This document shows, in pieces, positions 38,835 through 50,640 of a DNA stretch of 64,000 nt. This DNA is from Viscum album (taxonomy: Eukaryota; Streptophyta; Magnoliopsida; Santalales; Viscaceae): contig OY728165.1 in NCBI GenBank assembly GCA_963277665.1, forward strand, positions 1,147,992,050 to 1,148,056,049, in the 5' to 3' direction. The notes under the pieces were generated by a model. It had not been told where the DNA came from. It saw only the letters and a program-made list of their open reading frames with translations, and ran no database searches. Each line of letters opens with the position of its first letter. Position 1 is the stretch's first letter. The position numbers and the translations under genes were made by a program.

Positions 38835-41650
38835 AATTGTGCCAATTTATTACATTTTGTTACATTTTGTTAAAATTTATTATAATTTATTTCAAATTAT
38901 TAGAATTTATTACTAATTATTATAATTTATTACTAATTATTTGAATTATTATAATTTATTACTAATTATTAAAATTTATTATAAATTATTACTAATTATT
39001 AGAATTTATTACTTGTTATTAAAATTTATTACTAATTATTAGAATTTACTACTAATTATTAGAATCTATTACAAATTATTAGAATTTATTTATTAATAAT
39101 TATTAGAATTTATAATCTATTCTTAATTATTAGAATTTGTAATTTATTACTAATTATTATTAATTTTATACTCTTTGTTAGAATTTGTAGCTAATTATTA
39201 TATTTTATTGCAAATTATTAGAATTTATTTGTAATTATTAGAATTTATTGCTAATTATTAATAATTATTTCTAATTATTAGTAATTATTACTAATTATAA
39301 CAAATTGTTAAAAATTAACACAAATTGTTCATAATTATAATAAAGTGTTGAAATTCATTATAAATTATTGCAATTTATTACAATTTTTTTCAATATTTTA
39401 CTAATTATTAGAATTTATTACAAATTATTAGAATTTATTACAAATTATTAGAATTTATTTTAAATTATTTGAATTTTTAACAAATTATTACAATTTATTT
39501 CTAATTTTACTAATTATTACATTTTATTACTAATTAATAAAATTTCTTACTAATTATTGAAATTTATTATAATTATTAGAATTTATGACTAATTTATTAC
39601 AATTTATTACAAATTAATACAATTTATTAATAATTATCACAATTTATTACTAATTATTCTTAATTATTACAATTTCTTCCAAATTATTACAATTTATTCT
39701 TAATTATTACAAATTATTACTAATTATTACAAATTATTACCCATTATTACAATTTATTACTAATTAATACAATTTATTACTAATTATTGCAATTTATTGC
39801 TAATTTTTAGAATTTATTACTATTTATTGCTAATTATTGTAATTTATGACTAATTATTACAATTTAATACTAATTATTACAGTATATTACTAATTATTAC
39901 AATTTATTATTGTTTATTAATATTTATTAATATTTATTACTATTTATTACTTAATATTACTATTTATTCCTAATTATTAATAATTATTCCTAATTATTAC
40001 AATTCATTCATAATTATTAAAAAAAATTCTTATTATTACAATCTATGACTAATTAATATAATTTATTATTTATTATTATAATTTTTTAATAATTATTACA
40101 ATTTATTTCTACCTATTAAATTTTATTACTAGTTATTACTAATTGTTACAATTTATAACTAATTATTACAATTTATTCCTAATTATTAAAGTTTATTAAT
40201 AATTATTACAATTTATTCCTGATCATTACAATTTATTACTAATTATTACTAATTATTACAATTCATTACTATTTATTACTATTGATTACTAATTATTACT
40301 AATTATTAAAAATTATTACAAATTATTACTAATTATTACAAATTGTTACAATTTATTAAAATTTATTACTAATTGTTACTAATTATTACAAATTTTTACT
40401 AATTATTACAATTTATTTTTAAATATTAAAATTTATTACTAATTATTACAATTTATTACAAATTATTACAATTTATAACTAATTATTACAATATGTTACT
40501 AATTATTACAATTTATTACAAATTATTACTAAATATTACAATTTATTACTTATTATTACAATTTATTACTTATTATTCGAATTTAATACTAATTCTCACT
40601 AATTATACCTAATTATACCTAATTATACCTAATTATTACTAATTATTCATAATATTTAAGAATTATTACAATTTATTTATAATTATTACAATTTATTAAT
40701 AATTATTACAATTTATTACAAATTATAACAATTTATTACAAATTATTACAATTTATTAGTAATTATTTCAATTTATTACTAATTATTACTAATTATTACT
40801 AATTATTCCTAATTATTATAATTTATTACTAATTATAACAATTTATTCCTAATTATTACAATTTACTGCTAATTATTACAATTTATTACTTATTTTTAAT
40901 TTTTATTACTAATTATTATAATTTATTACTAATTATTAACATTTATTAATATTTGTTACTAATTATTACTATTTGTGACTAATTATTACAAATTATTAAA
41001 TTTTATTACTAATTATTACTATTTATTACTAATTGTTACTATTTATTACTAATTATTACAATTTATTTCTAATTATTACAATTTGATACTAATTATCACA
41101 ATTTATTATTAATTATTACAATTTATTAATAATTATTACAGTTTATTTCTAATTATTACAATTTATTACTAATTATTAGAATTTATTAATAATTATAACT
41201 ATTTATTACTATTTATTACTATTTATTACTATTTATTACTAATTATTACTATTTATTACTAATTATTAGAATTTATTACTAATTATTTGAATTTATTTGT
41301 ATGTATTTTAGTTTATTAGAAATCATTTGAATTTACTACGAATTATTCAAATTTTTTTACTAATTATTGCAATTTATTACTAATTGTTGCAATTTATTAC
41401 TAATTGATGCAATTTATTACTAGTTTTTGCAATTTATTACTATTTTTTGCAATTCACTACTAATTATTGCAATTTATAACTAATTATTGCAATTTATTAT
41501 TAATTATTGCAATTTTATACAAATTATAGCATTTTAATACTAATTATTTCAATTTAATATTAACTATTACAATTCAATACTAATTAATACCATTTAATTC
41601 TAATTATTACTAATTAATATAATAACTGTTAATTAATACTAATTCATACT
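38835..41650. repeat. AT minisatellite, 10/20-base units, 2.8 kb
   Basis: This is a long, variant-rich tandem array of alternating 10-mers ATTACAATTT and ATTACTAATT, giving a 20-base higher period. Variants ATTAGAATTT and ATTGCAATTT form local sub-blocks (about 39050-39480 rich in TTAGAATTTA, about 41360-41520 rich in TTGCAATTTA). It contains almost no G or C. It lies between the 5' terminus of the CACTA element and its transposase gene. No coding content. Confidence 0.92.
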
Positions 41651-41929
41651 AATCAAGCATAATTATTTGCAAAAATAAACATAAACAATGATAAAGAAAA
41701 CTATTAATTTCTAAATTAATTTAACAGAAGCTAATTAATAGTAATTATAACTAAAAAAATAAAATGAATTAAGTAAAAAATAAAAGAAATACATAAATAC
41801 CATAAAAATGAATATTTTGAGTGATATAGGCTGTGAATAATGCCCCAAATTAAAATTTTAAACAATGAAAAAATTTGAGAAACAAATTCCCACTAGAGAG
41901 AGCGGATTAGAGAATTGAGTGGAATGATG

Positions 41930-42345
41930 GAAAATCGGTGGGGGTTTATATAGGATAGCTAAGTTGGGATGGGACTACCGTCGAAAATAGTACCATTGGT
42001 GACGACACCCGTTGCAAATACCCTTTGGTTAAAAAGTATTTTGCGACGGGCTCCATCCCAAAAGACCACCTACCGACATAGTATTTACGACTGGATATAT
42101 ATCTCGTCGCTAATACCGAAAACATCGTCAAGTATCTATGATGGGCTACTATAGCCCATCGCAAATACTCTTTCCTACGTTTTGGTGTGCAACGCACGCC
42201 AAAACTTTTGCGATGAGGATCATATTCCCGTCAAAAAAACATTATTATTTGCAACAGTCAGGTTCTCCCTTTGCAAAAACCCTTTTCAAAGGACTATTTG
42301 TGATGGGTCATTGACCCTACAAAATTGCCCGATTTTCTCGTAGTG
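41930..42345 (-). repeat. Right terminus and subterminal repeats of CACTA
   Basis: Multiple copies of the same motif family as at the left end: TTGCAAATACCCTTTGG, TTTTGCGACGGGCTCCATC, CCCATCGCAAATACTC, TTTTGCGATGAGGATC and TTTGTGATGGGTCATTGAC. They run up to the terminal GCCCGATTTTCTCGTAGTG at 42327-42345. This end is less eroded than the left one. Confidence 0.85.
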
Positions 42346-42389
42346 TGTTGTTGTTTAGGAGAAAATTTCCAGCTAGTGGGGATCAGGAA
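42346..42389 (+). repeat. 3' LTR of element A, fragment 2
   Basis: TGTTGTTGTTTAGG aligns with GGTTGTTGTTTATG at about 2965 in the 5' LTR, directly after the CACTA insertion. This 44-base piece ends where solo LTR F starts. Confidence 0.7.
42385..42389. other. Left target duplication of solo LTR F
   Basis: AGGAA, identical to 45659-45663. Confidence 0.85.
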
Positions 42390-45300
42390 TGTGATGAACC
42401 AACCCGGGTTGACCCTTAACCGGTCCCCCAAGCCGGTTATCGGCATGGCCCGAAGGGCGTTCCCAATTCCCATGGGCTGACAACTAGTTTTGGGCATCCA
42501 AACAAGCAGTTGAGAAGGTTTTAGCCCAGAAATATAAGAGACAGATAAACAGAAATTTACTAGGAAAAATGAGTAGACTAATGGTAGAAAATACAATAAA
42601 GATAACCAGCTAGACATACCTCCAAGTGACCACACGGGTCACCACCAAACATAGAACCACGCTCGCCAAAGAGCGATCCAAGACTAGAACCTGAAGCTAA
42701 AAATTAAAGTAATCATGAGAACCAAGATTATTAGTAGGAAAGCCAAGGAATAACAACTCCATATTCCCTAGCCTTTAAAAAAAACCCTATCATACTACTT
42801 TGAAAATAAGACATATTAAAATAATGTTTTCATTCTTTTAAAAATTAGGTAACAACTTTACATTTTTAAGAAAAACATTTCTATTCCACTGCATTTTCTA
42901 AATAGCATCCAAGCATGCATTGAAATTCCAAAATGAAAGGAAACCAACTTAGATTAAGATGTGGTTTTTACAAATGAGACATCATGTGGGATACAACTGA
43001 AATAAAAACTCACGTCAAAAGCAACCAATCGAAAATGAGAAACATGGGAAATCCCTACAGGTAACTAGCCCACGTGGGACACTAGAGACCTCGTACCTCA
43101 GTGAAAACGTGGCATAAGAGCCACAATGGTCCATGTTCTCATGCACGAGCCACTAGTAGGGAACACCCCATAACCTAGTGGTCTCCAATCATCACAAGTA
43201 TTTAGTTAATTTTGGAACATCAATCCTGCTAGAAGAAACTGAGCTGAACCACTTACATATCATCTACCACACTAGTCCTTGTTCGGCCACCTAGATTCCT
43301 GTGGTTACCAATGTGCTCTATTTCAATAGTAGGAATTTTTATCATCAAATAAAGACACACACACATATATATTTCTTTATCCAAAATCTTTCCAGTTTTC
43401 ACCACTAACCTCCCCCCTTAAGCATGTCACCCTATTTCTTAAAAAACAGACACCATTTCCCATGTCTCCTCAGTAGGCACATATTATAATTTGTGCATTT
43501 AACATACACATCATTTTTTTAAAGTAATAGGGAAATCCTTAAGTGGGGTTTTCCTTTTTCATAAATGATTCTTATTGTGCCAAACATGCTTAATCACTTA
43601 CAATAGACAATTTTCATCTTAGAAACATAATAACCCAACATTTTTTAGTTTCCAAAATAGTTTGGAAGCATAACTGACATCCAAGGTACAACATGTTTAA
43701 AGAAAGCTTATAACAGCACTTAAAATGGAGAAATGATTCTAAAAAACTCAAACCACCCTTTTACATTGAATTAACTCCAAACCCCATTTTGTAAATCACA
43801 TTAGAACTTCTTTGAAAAAAAAAACATTCCACTACACTTTTATAACAAAATTGTCCAAAATACCACACATCTTTGGAAATACCCATTTCATGTTTAAAAT
43901 GTCTAAGAAACCACTTTTCATGAACCACAACCATTTATATATATATATACACACACATTTCATATTCATTTCATATAATGGAAGAAGAAACACTTTTAAA
44001 AGAATACCAAGTAGTAATGGAAATTCTAATCAAATGTCAGGGCCTAGGTAACCTACCTCAAGGTGGAACCAAGTCATCCACTTTGGCTCTTGGTGATTTC
44101 TAACTAAAATTTGTTGCACCCCCTCTAAGAATATTCTGCTTCTCTTACACACAAGAACACATATTCCTTATGTATACATTCTCATGGGTCATGAACATGT
44201 GAAAGAGGATCCTTATAGGTATGCTGATATGCATATAAAAGTCTTTACTCACCTGTGTATGCATTTTTATATATACACATAGGCACACCTTTCCCCATAC
44301 ATGTACATTCAATTCCATGAATAAATATACACATAACAGGTGATCCTACATGTATATATTTACTTACCTATGCACATGCAGGCAAGTCAAACCTGGACCC
44401 AACGACTCGAAACCACTCTGAGCAGTCCAACGCACTACACAATAATAAGAAGGAACCTTAAAACATCAATATAATTCCATTAAACAAATGTGAAACCAAC
44501 TAGTGGCATAAAATTCCACACATCAAAACACAAATCTTTTGATGAAGCCAACCCGAGACCGCTCCACCTACACACATATACACTTTCATATATATATATA
44601 TATATATCCAAGCACATATTCCCCATGCCATGAGGGAACATGCGCAAGGAGGATATGTATATTTACATTCCTACCCTTGTATATACAAATAGGCATTTTC
44701 TACAAACCACTAAAACTCATATTACAATGACCAAAACGTACTACAACAACAAAAATGAATCTAATAATTATAAAAGGCTTCAAATAAAAATAAATTAAAC
44801 AATGTAGCAAGAGAAATCTCACCTCAAATAGTGACTGAAGGACTAAAACTCACTGAAATCACAAAGCAGTGACCAATTCACTAAAAGATAATTACAATGA
44901 ACCTTAAAACACAAAAAGATCTCAATTTTGTAGGTGCAAAACAAAATAGCAGTATAAAACCCTTACCTCAAATCGAAAAAGGCAGACCGAAATGAAGTGA
45001 ATCATCTTTACCTTCAGCGGTGAACATCAAACCTCCCACGAAGGGATCGCGAGATATACATTGCACTCCCTATCAATATAAGAAACAACAAAACGAATCA
45101 AACCCTAACCAAGGGGGTTCATCTGAACCTAGGAGGAGAAACAAGGAGGAGAAACTGAAACAAAATAGGAAGGAGAGAAGAAGAAGCTCACCTTGTCAGA
45201 CTGACTGCAGAACTGGAGGATATCTGGTGGTTTATTCAAAGAAAACGAGGGTCAAGGGGGAGGGTCACGCGACTTTAAGGGGAACCACTTTGGGGGTTTT

Positions 45301-45658
45301 GTGTGATGTGGGATAGATAAAAGAGGTATGAGGGAGATCAGGGTGCAGGTGGTGGCTCACTGGAAGGAAGTCGTCGGAGGGAGAGTGACCAATAAAAGGT
45401 GTGGCGGTTCGACATAGGTGAACATGGGGAGGGGTGAGGTGTGATGTGAGGGGATAAGTAGGGGAGAAATAAGGAGAGGAGAAAAGAAGAAAAAATAAAA
45501 GGAATGGAAGGGAAAAATACATAAAAAATAAGAATAGAAAAACATAATAATAATAATGTAACTGATAATGATAATAATAATATAATTATTATTAATATTA
45601 TCCCCAAAAAATGTTATAAAGAAAAATTAAATACAACGTGCCAGGTTGGGGCGTGATA
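42390..45658 (-). repeat. Solo LTR F
   Basis: This 3269-base unit has TG(TGATGAACCAACCCGG) on the left and (CCAGGTTGGGGCG)TGATA on the right. Read on the minus strand it starts T(A/G)TCACGCCCCAACCTGG and ends GGTTGGTTCATCACA, a plant Gypsy LTR pattern. It is flanked by a perfect 5-base duplication AGGAA. No primer site, gag or pol is present and no second LTR was found, so it is best read as a solo LTR left by recombination between LTRs. Microsatellites occur at about 43936-43956 and 44588-44608. The open frames at 45020-45607 are purine/pyrimidine-biased LTR sequence and not genes. Confidence 0.85.
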
Positions 45659-45663
45659 AGGAA
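45659..45663. other. Right target duplication of solo LTR F
   Basis: AGGAA, identical to the left copy at 42385-42389. It is also the first five bases of the resumed LTR of A. Confidence 0.85.
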
Positions 45664-45732
45664 ATCCCTTCAAGAATGTGACGGTTTAGGTTGGGTATCG
45701 ATTGAGATGGTATTTGGGTCAGGTTCATCACA
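45659..45732 (+). repeat. 3' LTR of element A, fragment 3 (terminal end)
   Basis: The blocks GTGACGGTTTAGG and TTGAGATGGTATTTGGGT, followed by the end ATCACA, match 3028-3083 of the 5' LTR. This closes element A. The following bases CCAAG do not match TAAAA left of the 5' LTR, so no target duplication survives. Confidence 0.8.
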
Positions 45733-46160
45733 CCAAGAATGAATATTATTATGATTATTTTTAATTTTATGGGTATTTACAAATCTGTATAAGGTTATAT
45801 CTTTTATGGGGAAAATGATTGAAATGTTACCAAAGTGGTAATGGTATTAAGTTACAATCTCATTGTTTATTAGGATTGCTTATGGTTATGTTTTGATAAT
45901 GATATATTATGGTATATCTCTCAATAATTCCATGAATTTTTTTTATCCCTTGGTTAATTTATAAAAATACATGTTTTCCATTAATTTCCCCAACCTTATG
46001 TACTCAAGAGAAAGAATATTTATTTTTAAGTAAAAATTAATTATTTCTATCTTCGGTCAAAAAATAATTACCTTCTATATCCATGTTTTGTTAAAATGTT
46101 TTAAATGAAGTTTTCACTATTATCATATGAATTTTTAAATTCATTTTCAACCACTATTTC
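45733..46160. other. AT-rich spacer between elements A and C
   Basis: 428 bases of unassigned AT-rich DNA with no coding, LTR or tandem structure that I can see. Together with 1-1039 it is one of the few stretches outside a recognised element. Confidence 0.5.
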
Positions 46161-49100
46161 TGTAATATACTAAATTTATGATAATAATAAAATCCAATTT
46201 GTAAAAAATTAAAATATATTTCTTTTGAAACTTTTAATTTTTTAATAAGAATCAATTAATAAATTTTTTGAAAACCCTGATAAAGGGTTAAAAAAATTAC
46301 ACTTTGGAATATTCTAAAAATTATATTTGGAGTCAGACGATTACTTATTATGACATTCTAAGAACTATAGAGCCTTAGTGAGAATGGAATAAAAATATTA
46401 AATTTACTATATAATACATCTGTGATTTTTTAAAAAAAATGAAATATCTCTCAAATGGTTTCTTATATGAGATATCTGAAACAAATATTAGATCTAAGAT
46501 GGTGCGTTTACCCTAGGAATGAACTAAAATTTGTGCGTTTATAAAATTTAGTAACATTACATTTTAGGGTAATTTATTTAAAAATATTATTACATATTTT
46601 CTAGAAATAATGGAACATCTCTCAAATGGTGTAGCGTGTGATAAATATGAGCCCACCTATTGTTTTGGGATGTGGGGATTACCCTAGGTGCAAAATAATA
46701 TTTATGTATGGTGGGTGTTTGGTCAAATCAAATATGATGGTAACTTTATAATAATTTTGTAAATTATTTTTAATAATTTAAATAATAAATTCATATTTTA
46801 TTGTTCATCAATTCCCCCACACGTGTAAAATGCCATTTTCATGCTCATCTTCTCTAAAATCGCGAATTTAATCCCATTTTGATCCAATTAATATCCCTAT
46901 GCCTTGATGGAATGGATTTAATGAATGTTCCATCAATATTATATTAAATATCAAATTAAAATAGTGTTTTAATTTTTTTCCAAATGCATACGTGGTTTTT
47001 GGGTTTTTTATAATTGAATCATGCCCTTCCATTATGGGTGTTGTCAACTGAATCTATAATACACTAGAACTCTCTCTAGTGCAATCGGTGAGGTATCCAT
47101 TACTCTAATCTAGGTTCCTTCTTGTGATACAAGAAGCATGATGGTTTCCCATTTTCCTACCATGTTTAGCACTTTTAAGGTATTTTTTTAGTTTTGTTTT
47201 TATTTTTTATTTTTTTCTTCCATTATTTCCTTCCTTCAAAATATTTGAAAATAATGGTTGAATTTAAATAATACATTTGTACATGAATTATCAAATATAA
47301 TGTATTAAAATTATCCAAAGATATTTCTTATGAAATTACAATTATATAATTATAAATAATTATGAAATGATGATTTCATTTAATTTTCATGTGTAATTTA
47401 TAAATAAATTATCATAAATTAATTACTAAGAAATTTCAAAAGGAAAATTATAAATAATTATCAAATTATAATTACATTTAATTATTATGGGTAATCTATA
47501 AAAAATTATCTAATGATAGTTTTTCAAAATTACCAATGGGTAATTACAAATAATAATCAAGTGATAATTATAAATATTTATCATTGGATAATTGTGCGAT
47601 ATTTTAAAATATAATTAAAAAAGATAATTTATAATAAAGTATAAAGTGATTTTTATAAAAGTATAATTTATAAAAACTTATCAAAAGATAATTATAAAAG
47701 GATAAATTATGAGAAATTTTCAAAATATATTTATAATGGGATAATTTATGAGAAATTATAAAGAGATAATTAAAAAGGATTTATTTTCTTTAATTTTCAA
47801 TAGAAATTTATAAAAGGATAAATTATGAGAAATTTTCAAGAGATAATTATTACAGTATAATTTATAATAACTTATTGAGAGATATTTATATTATTATGAT
47901 GAATGAAAAATTATAAAAACTAATTTTAAGAGGATAATTTGTTATAAATTATCAAGATATAATTAGAAAAGGATAATTTATGAGAAATTATCAGCATATA
48001 ATTTTAAAAGTATAATTTATTCTAAAATATCAATAAATTCTTATAAAATTATAATTTATAAGAAATTATCAAAAAATAATTACTCCTATGGATAATATTG
48101 TGAGTCCAGGAACTATCCCAGAACAATAATCCCAAAATTTTCCAAGAGAGGGAAAGTATCATCACATGTGATAGTTTATTTATTTCTAAAATAAATTAGA
48201 TGGTGTTTGTTCAAGGAACCCTAGATGAACCTCAAGCATTGATGTGTCTTCATCCATGATTATAAGGCCCAGAAGTGTGAATTCTTAACAATTGATGTTT
48301 CTAATCTATCTTGAAATCCAGACATGGTGTTTTATCCTTTCTATTGATGTCAATGCATTGGAGGTGGGAAGTTCCTCACCTTTTTGGGATTTTTACATGT
48401 TTTTCCTTAATATGATTTATGAGTAGGCAATATTTGATGACTTCAGAAGATTGTGATCATGTATGGGTGTGGGGTGTGTGCAACCATAATAACCCTATGT
48501 GAAACTTGTTTTTATTAGTACTTCATGGATTATTATTTTTGTTTAAATTTGATTGCATGTATGTTCTACCTTACATATGATTTTGTGTTATACCTGATTG
48601 TATATCCTACAATGTTATGTGTGCTTTTGAGGTATTTTTATTCGAGACCATGGTAGGTGGATGGTCATTACATTTTTATCTCTTATATGGGTAGTGCACA
48701 CAAAATGTGACGATAGCGATAAGGGAGCTATGCTTGGGTAGGTATATGAATATGCCTTAGAGATGTTGTGTGTTGTAGCTGATTCCTAGTAGATGCCAAA
48801 GTGTAAGTTAATCTAATCCTAGTGAATTCTAAGTAGATATTGTTGCCTAAAAATTCCAAGAAACATGAATTACTTGATCCATATTGTATGTCGAGTTTCA
48901 CAATCACACGATGTCGATAAGCATGACCCATTATCATTTTGGCCAGTTCTTGATACTTATAACATCTTGTTTATATTTATCATATGGGGTTGAAGTAGGC
49001 ATGCATGGGGGTTTTGGAAGAATGGTTAGTGCATGACTTATTAGTTTTGGAATGTATATTTATACTTGATATATATTTATTATTATTATGGAATACACTA

Positions 49101-49584
49101 TTATACTTGAGAAAATGAGGTTGAGGACGCATTGGTGGTGACCTACTTAGTCTTTTACTCACACACTACTCAATAATTTTAGTGCGGTTATTGATTTATG
49201 AAGACATGTGCTAAATGAAATGGATCTATTATGGATAGTTGATCATAGGTGGATGGAGCTAGGAGTAGTCAAATATTGACTCAGGATGAACCATATCCAT
49301 TTTATTTATTTATCTTATTTTATTAATTTGTTGAGGATAATTGAATTTGGAGAAATATATATATGTAGGTCATCTTTTTAGTTTTTTAATTGTTACTCTG
49401 ATGTCTTATTTAATATATTTATTAATTTTTTATTGATCATATTACATGATGCTAAGGTTATAGTCTCCCCAATGATGGACTTAGACCCTCTCTTCTAGTT
49501 ATAATCCTCTTGTATATGGGGAGGTATGCATGATGTCATGTGGAACTTCATGTCAATCCTAGTGGTTTGGGTCAATATATTACA
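46161..49584 (+). repeat. 5' LTR of element C
   Basis: It begins TGTAATATAC and ends ATTACA three bases before the primer site. The first 600 bases align with 63376-64000. Shared blocks are the TATAGAGCCTTAG / TGTAGAGCCTTAG block at 46368/63586, TAG(A/G)TCTAAGATG at 46490/63703 and TTAGTAACAT at 46549/63762. Divergence is high. It contains the degenerate tandem repeat at about 47420-48085. Confidence 0.8.
47420..48085. repeat. Degenerate AT-rich tandem repeat in LTR C
   Basis: There are repeated variants of a unit of about 40 bases built around AAAAGGATAATTTATGAGAA followed by ATTATCAAAAGATAATTAT. Clear copies lie near 47695, 47740, 47815 and 47970. GATAATT and its complement AATTATC make short inverted repeats within each unit. 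It is unlike the 10/20-base array in the CACTA element. Confidence 0.65.
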
Positions 49585-49587
49585 AAA

Positions 49588-49599
49588 TGGTATCAGTGC
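49588..49599 (+). other. Primer binding site of element C
   Basis: TGGTATCAGTGC matches 11 of 12 bases of the tRNA-Met type site, three bases after the LTR end TTACA. Confidence 0.85.
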
Positions 49600-50640
49600 A
49601 TCAGGATTAAATAACATTTTCTTCTCTTTTCCTTGGGATGGAATAGTAAAGTCAGGTGATATGATGAATGGGACATGGGTGGGAGAACAATGATAGGGCA
49701 TGCCCGGTACTATATAGAGGACCGTTGAGCTTCCATAAAGTGGGAAAATTCTGTTCTGTTGTTTACATTGATTAAATTCACCTTAGGTGATTAAAATGAT
49801 ATTGATATGTGATTTATGTGATTATGGGAATTTTATGCATTATGACTAGGGACGTAGGTTCACATTCCACATATATAGTTGTCTTTGTTCTACATAGTTG
49901 TTCATTAATTCAATACTTTGATTTGTGAAATTTATTTACGGTAGATCTCTTTGTATTATAAATAAGTGATATAATGTTGTTATGATATATATATTTATTG
50001 GAATTTATTAGTTTAATTGAAATTTTTGTGGGTTAGTATAAATCAGATGATAATGAATAACGTGTAGGGATGAAGACCAAGGATATTATTAGGAAGGATA
50101 TACCTTTGGTTAAGTGTAGACTCATAGAAGAACATCGGTTGATCCCACGTACTACTAAAGAGAACATTATATGATCCTATATACAAGTTAGGATCTATTT
50201 ATAATCCTAAAATGTATTCATGTTTTAGATAATGTTTCTCAACAAGACCTTGTGGTGCTAGTTGGGAGGTAGGATGGATGGCTTCTTCAAGGGAAGATGT
50301 TTCGACTCTACCATTGGATGTGTAAGAGAATGTTTTTAAATTTTCTCCCACAGCTACACTATGGTTCAGGTGGCAGGGTCTCTCCTACCAGAATTCCTTC
50401 ACATAGTGCCTATACTAGACATAGGTGTTCATAATTACAGTCAAATATGCATTTCCTTTACCACCACAATTCTTCATCCATATAGGGAACATAAGGCCCT
50501 TAATATGTTGAATAATGGGTTGAAATATTTTTGAGAGTCCTTGAACGTGGTGAAATTCTAATGGATCAAATGTAAAGCTGATATTGAGCTCATGCAGGAT
50601 ATGTATCCCATTTTGATTCCCCTGTATCACATGGTTCTAA
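49600..50640 (+). other. Leader of C, gag and protease not recognised
   Basis: About 1 kb between the primer site and the start of RT homology. I searched both strands by eye for capsid blocks, CCHC boxes and a DTG motif and found none I could support. A deletion of gag and protease is the simplest reading. Confidence 0.5.

Larger units (their letters stand above)
22289..42345 (-). mobile_element. CACTA (En/Spm) DNA transposon
   Basis: The right end (42345 leftward on the minus strand) starts CACTACGAGAAAATCGGGC, a canonical plant CACTA terminus. The left end (22289) is an eroded copy, TAGTATAGGAAATATGGGC. Both ends carry subterminal repeats of the GCGA(C/T)GGG / CCCATCGCAAA type. Inside, minus-strand TNP2-like and TnpA-like pseudogenes lie in the usual order. 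About 10 kb of the 20 kb length is element B, and 2.8 kb is an AT minisatellite. The 5' end of the element is the right end. It inserted into the 3' LTR of A. Confidence 0.9.
1040..45732 (+). mobile_element. Ty3/Gypsy retrotransposon A (outer host of left block)
   Basis: This is an old plus-strand LTR retrotransposon expanded to almost 45 kb by insertions. The order is 5' LTR 1040-3083, tRNA-Met-type primer site at 3087, gag, protease, RT, RNase H and integrase to 6658, an interruption by element D, then integrase and pol C-terminus 17826-18890, a PPT-like tract at 20311, and a 3' LTR starting at 20323 that is itself split by a CACTA element and a solo LTR. The pol ends with a block like (R/K)KYQPDPSHIL, which I associate with Tekay/Del-like chromoviruses; that lineage call is inference. 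Neither target duplication nor LTR identity is well preserved (flanks TAAAA and CCAAG do not match), so A is the oldest layer here. Confidence 0.85.

Noticed and set aside
38835..41650. CRISPR-like or centromeric satellite array
   Set aside because: There are no unique spacers between repeats; units are 10 to 20 bases and AT-only. The array sits inside a transposon and is far shorter in unit than plant centromeric satellites.
45020..45607. Several overlapping open frames of 62 to 98 codons on both strands
   Set aside because: They lie in a purine-rich (plus) / pyrimidine-rich (minus) part of solo LTR F. Low-complexity composition explains the lack of stops.
1035..45737. Target duplication for element A (TAAAA / CCAAG)
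   Set aside because: The two 5-mers agree only at two positions, too little to claim a duplication.
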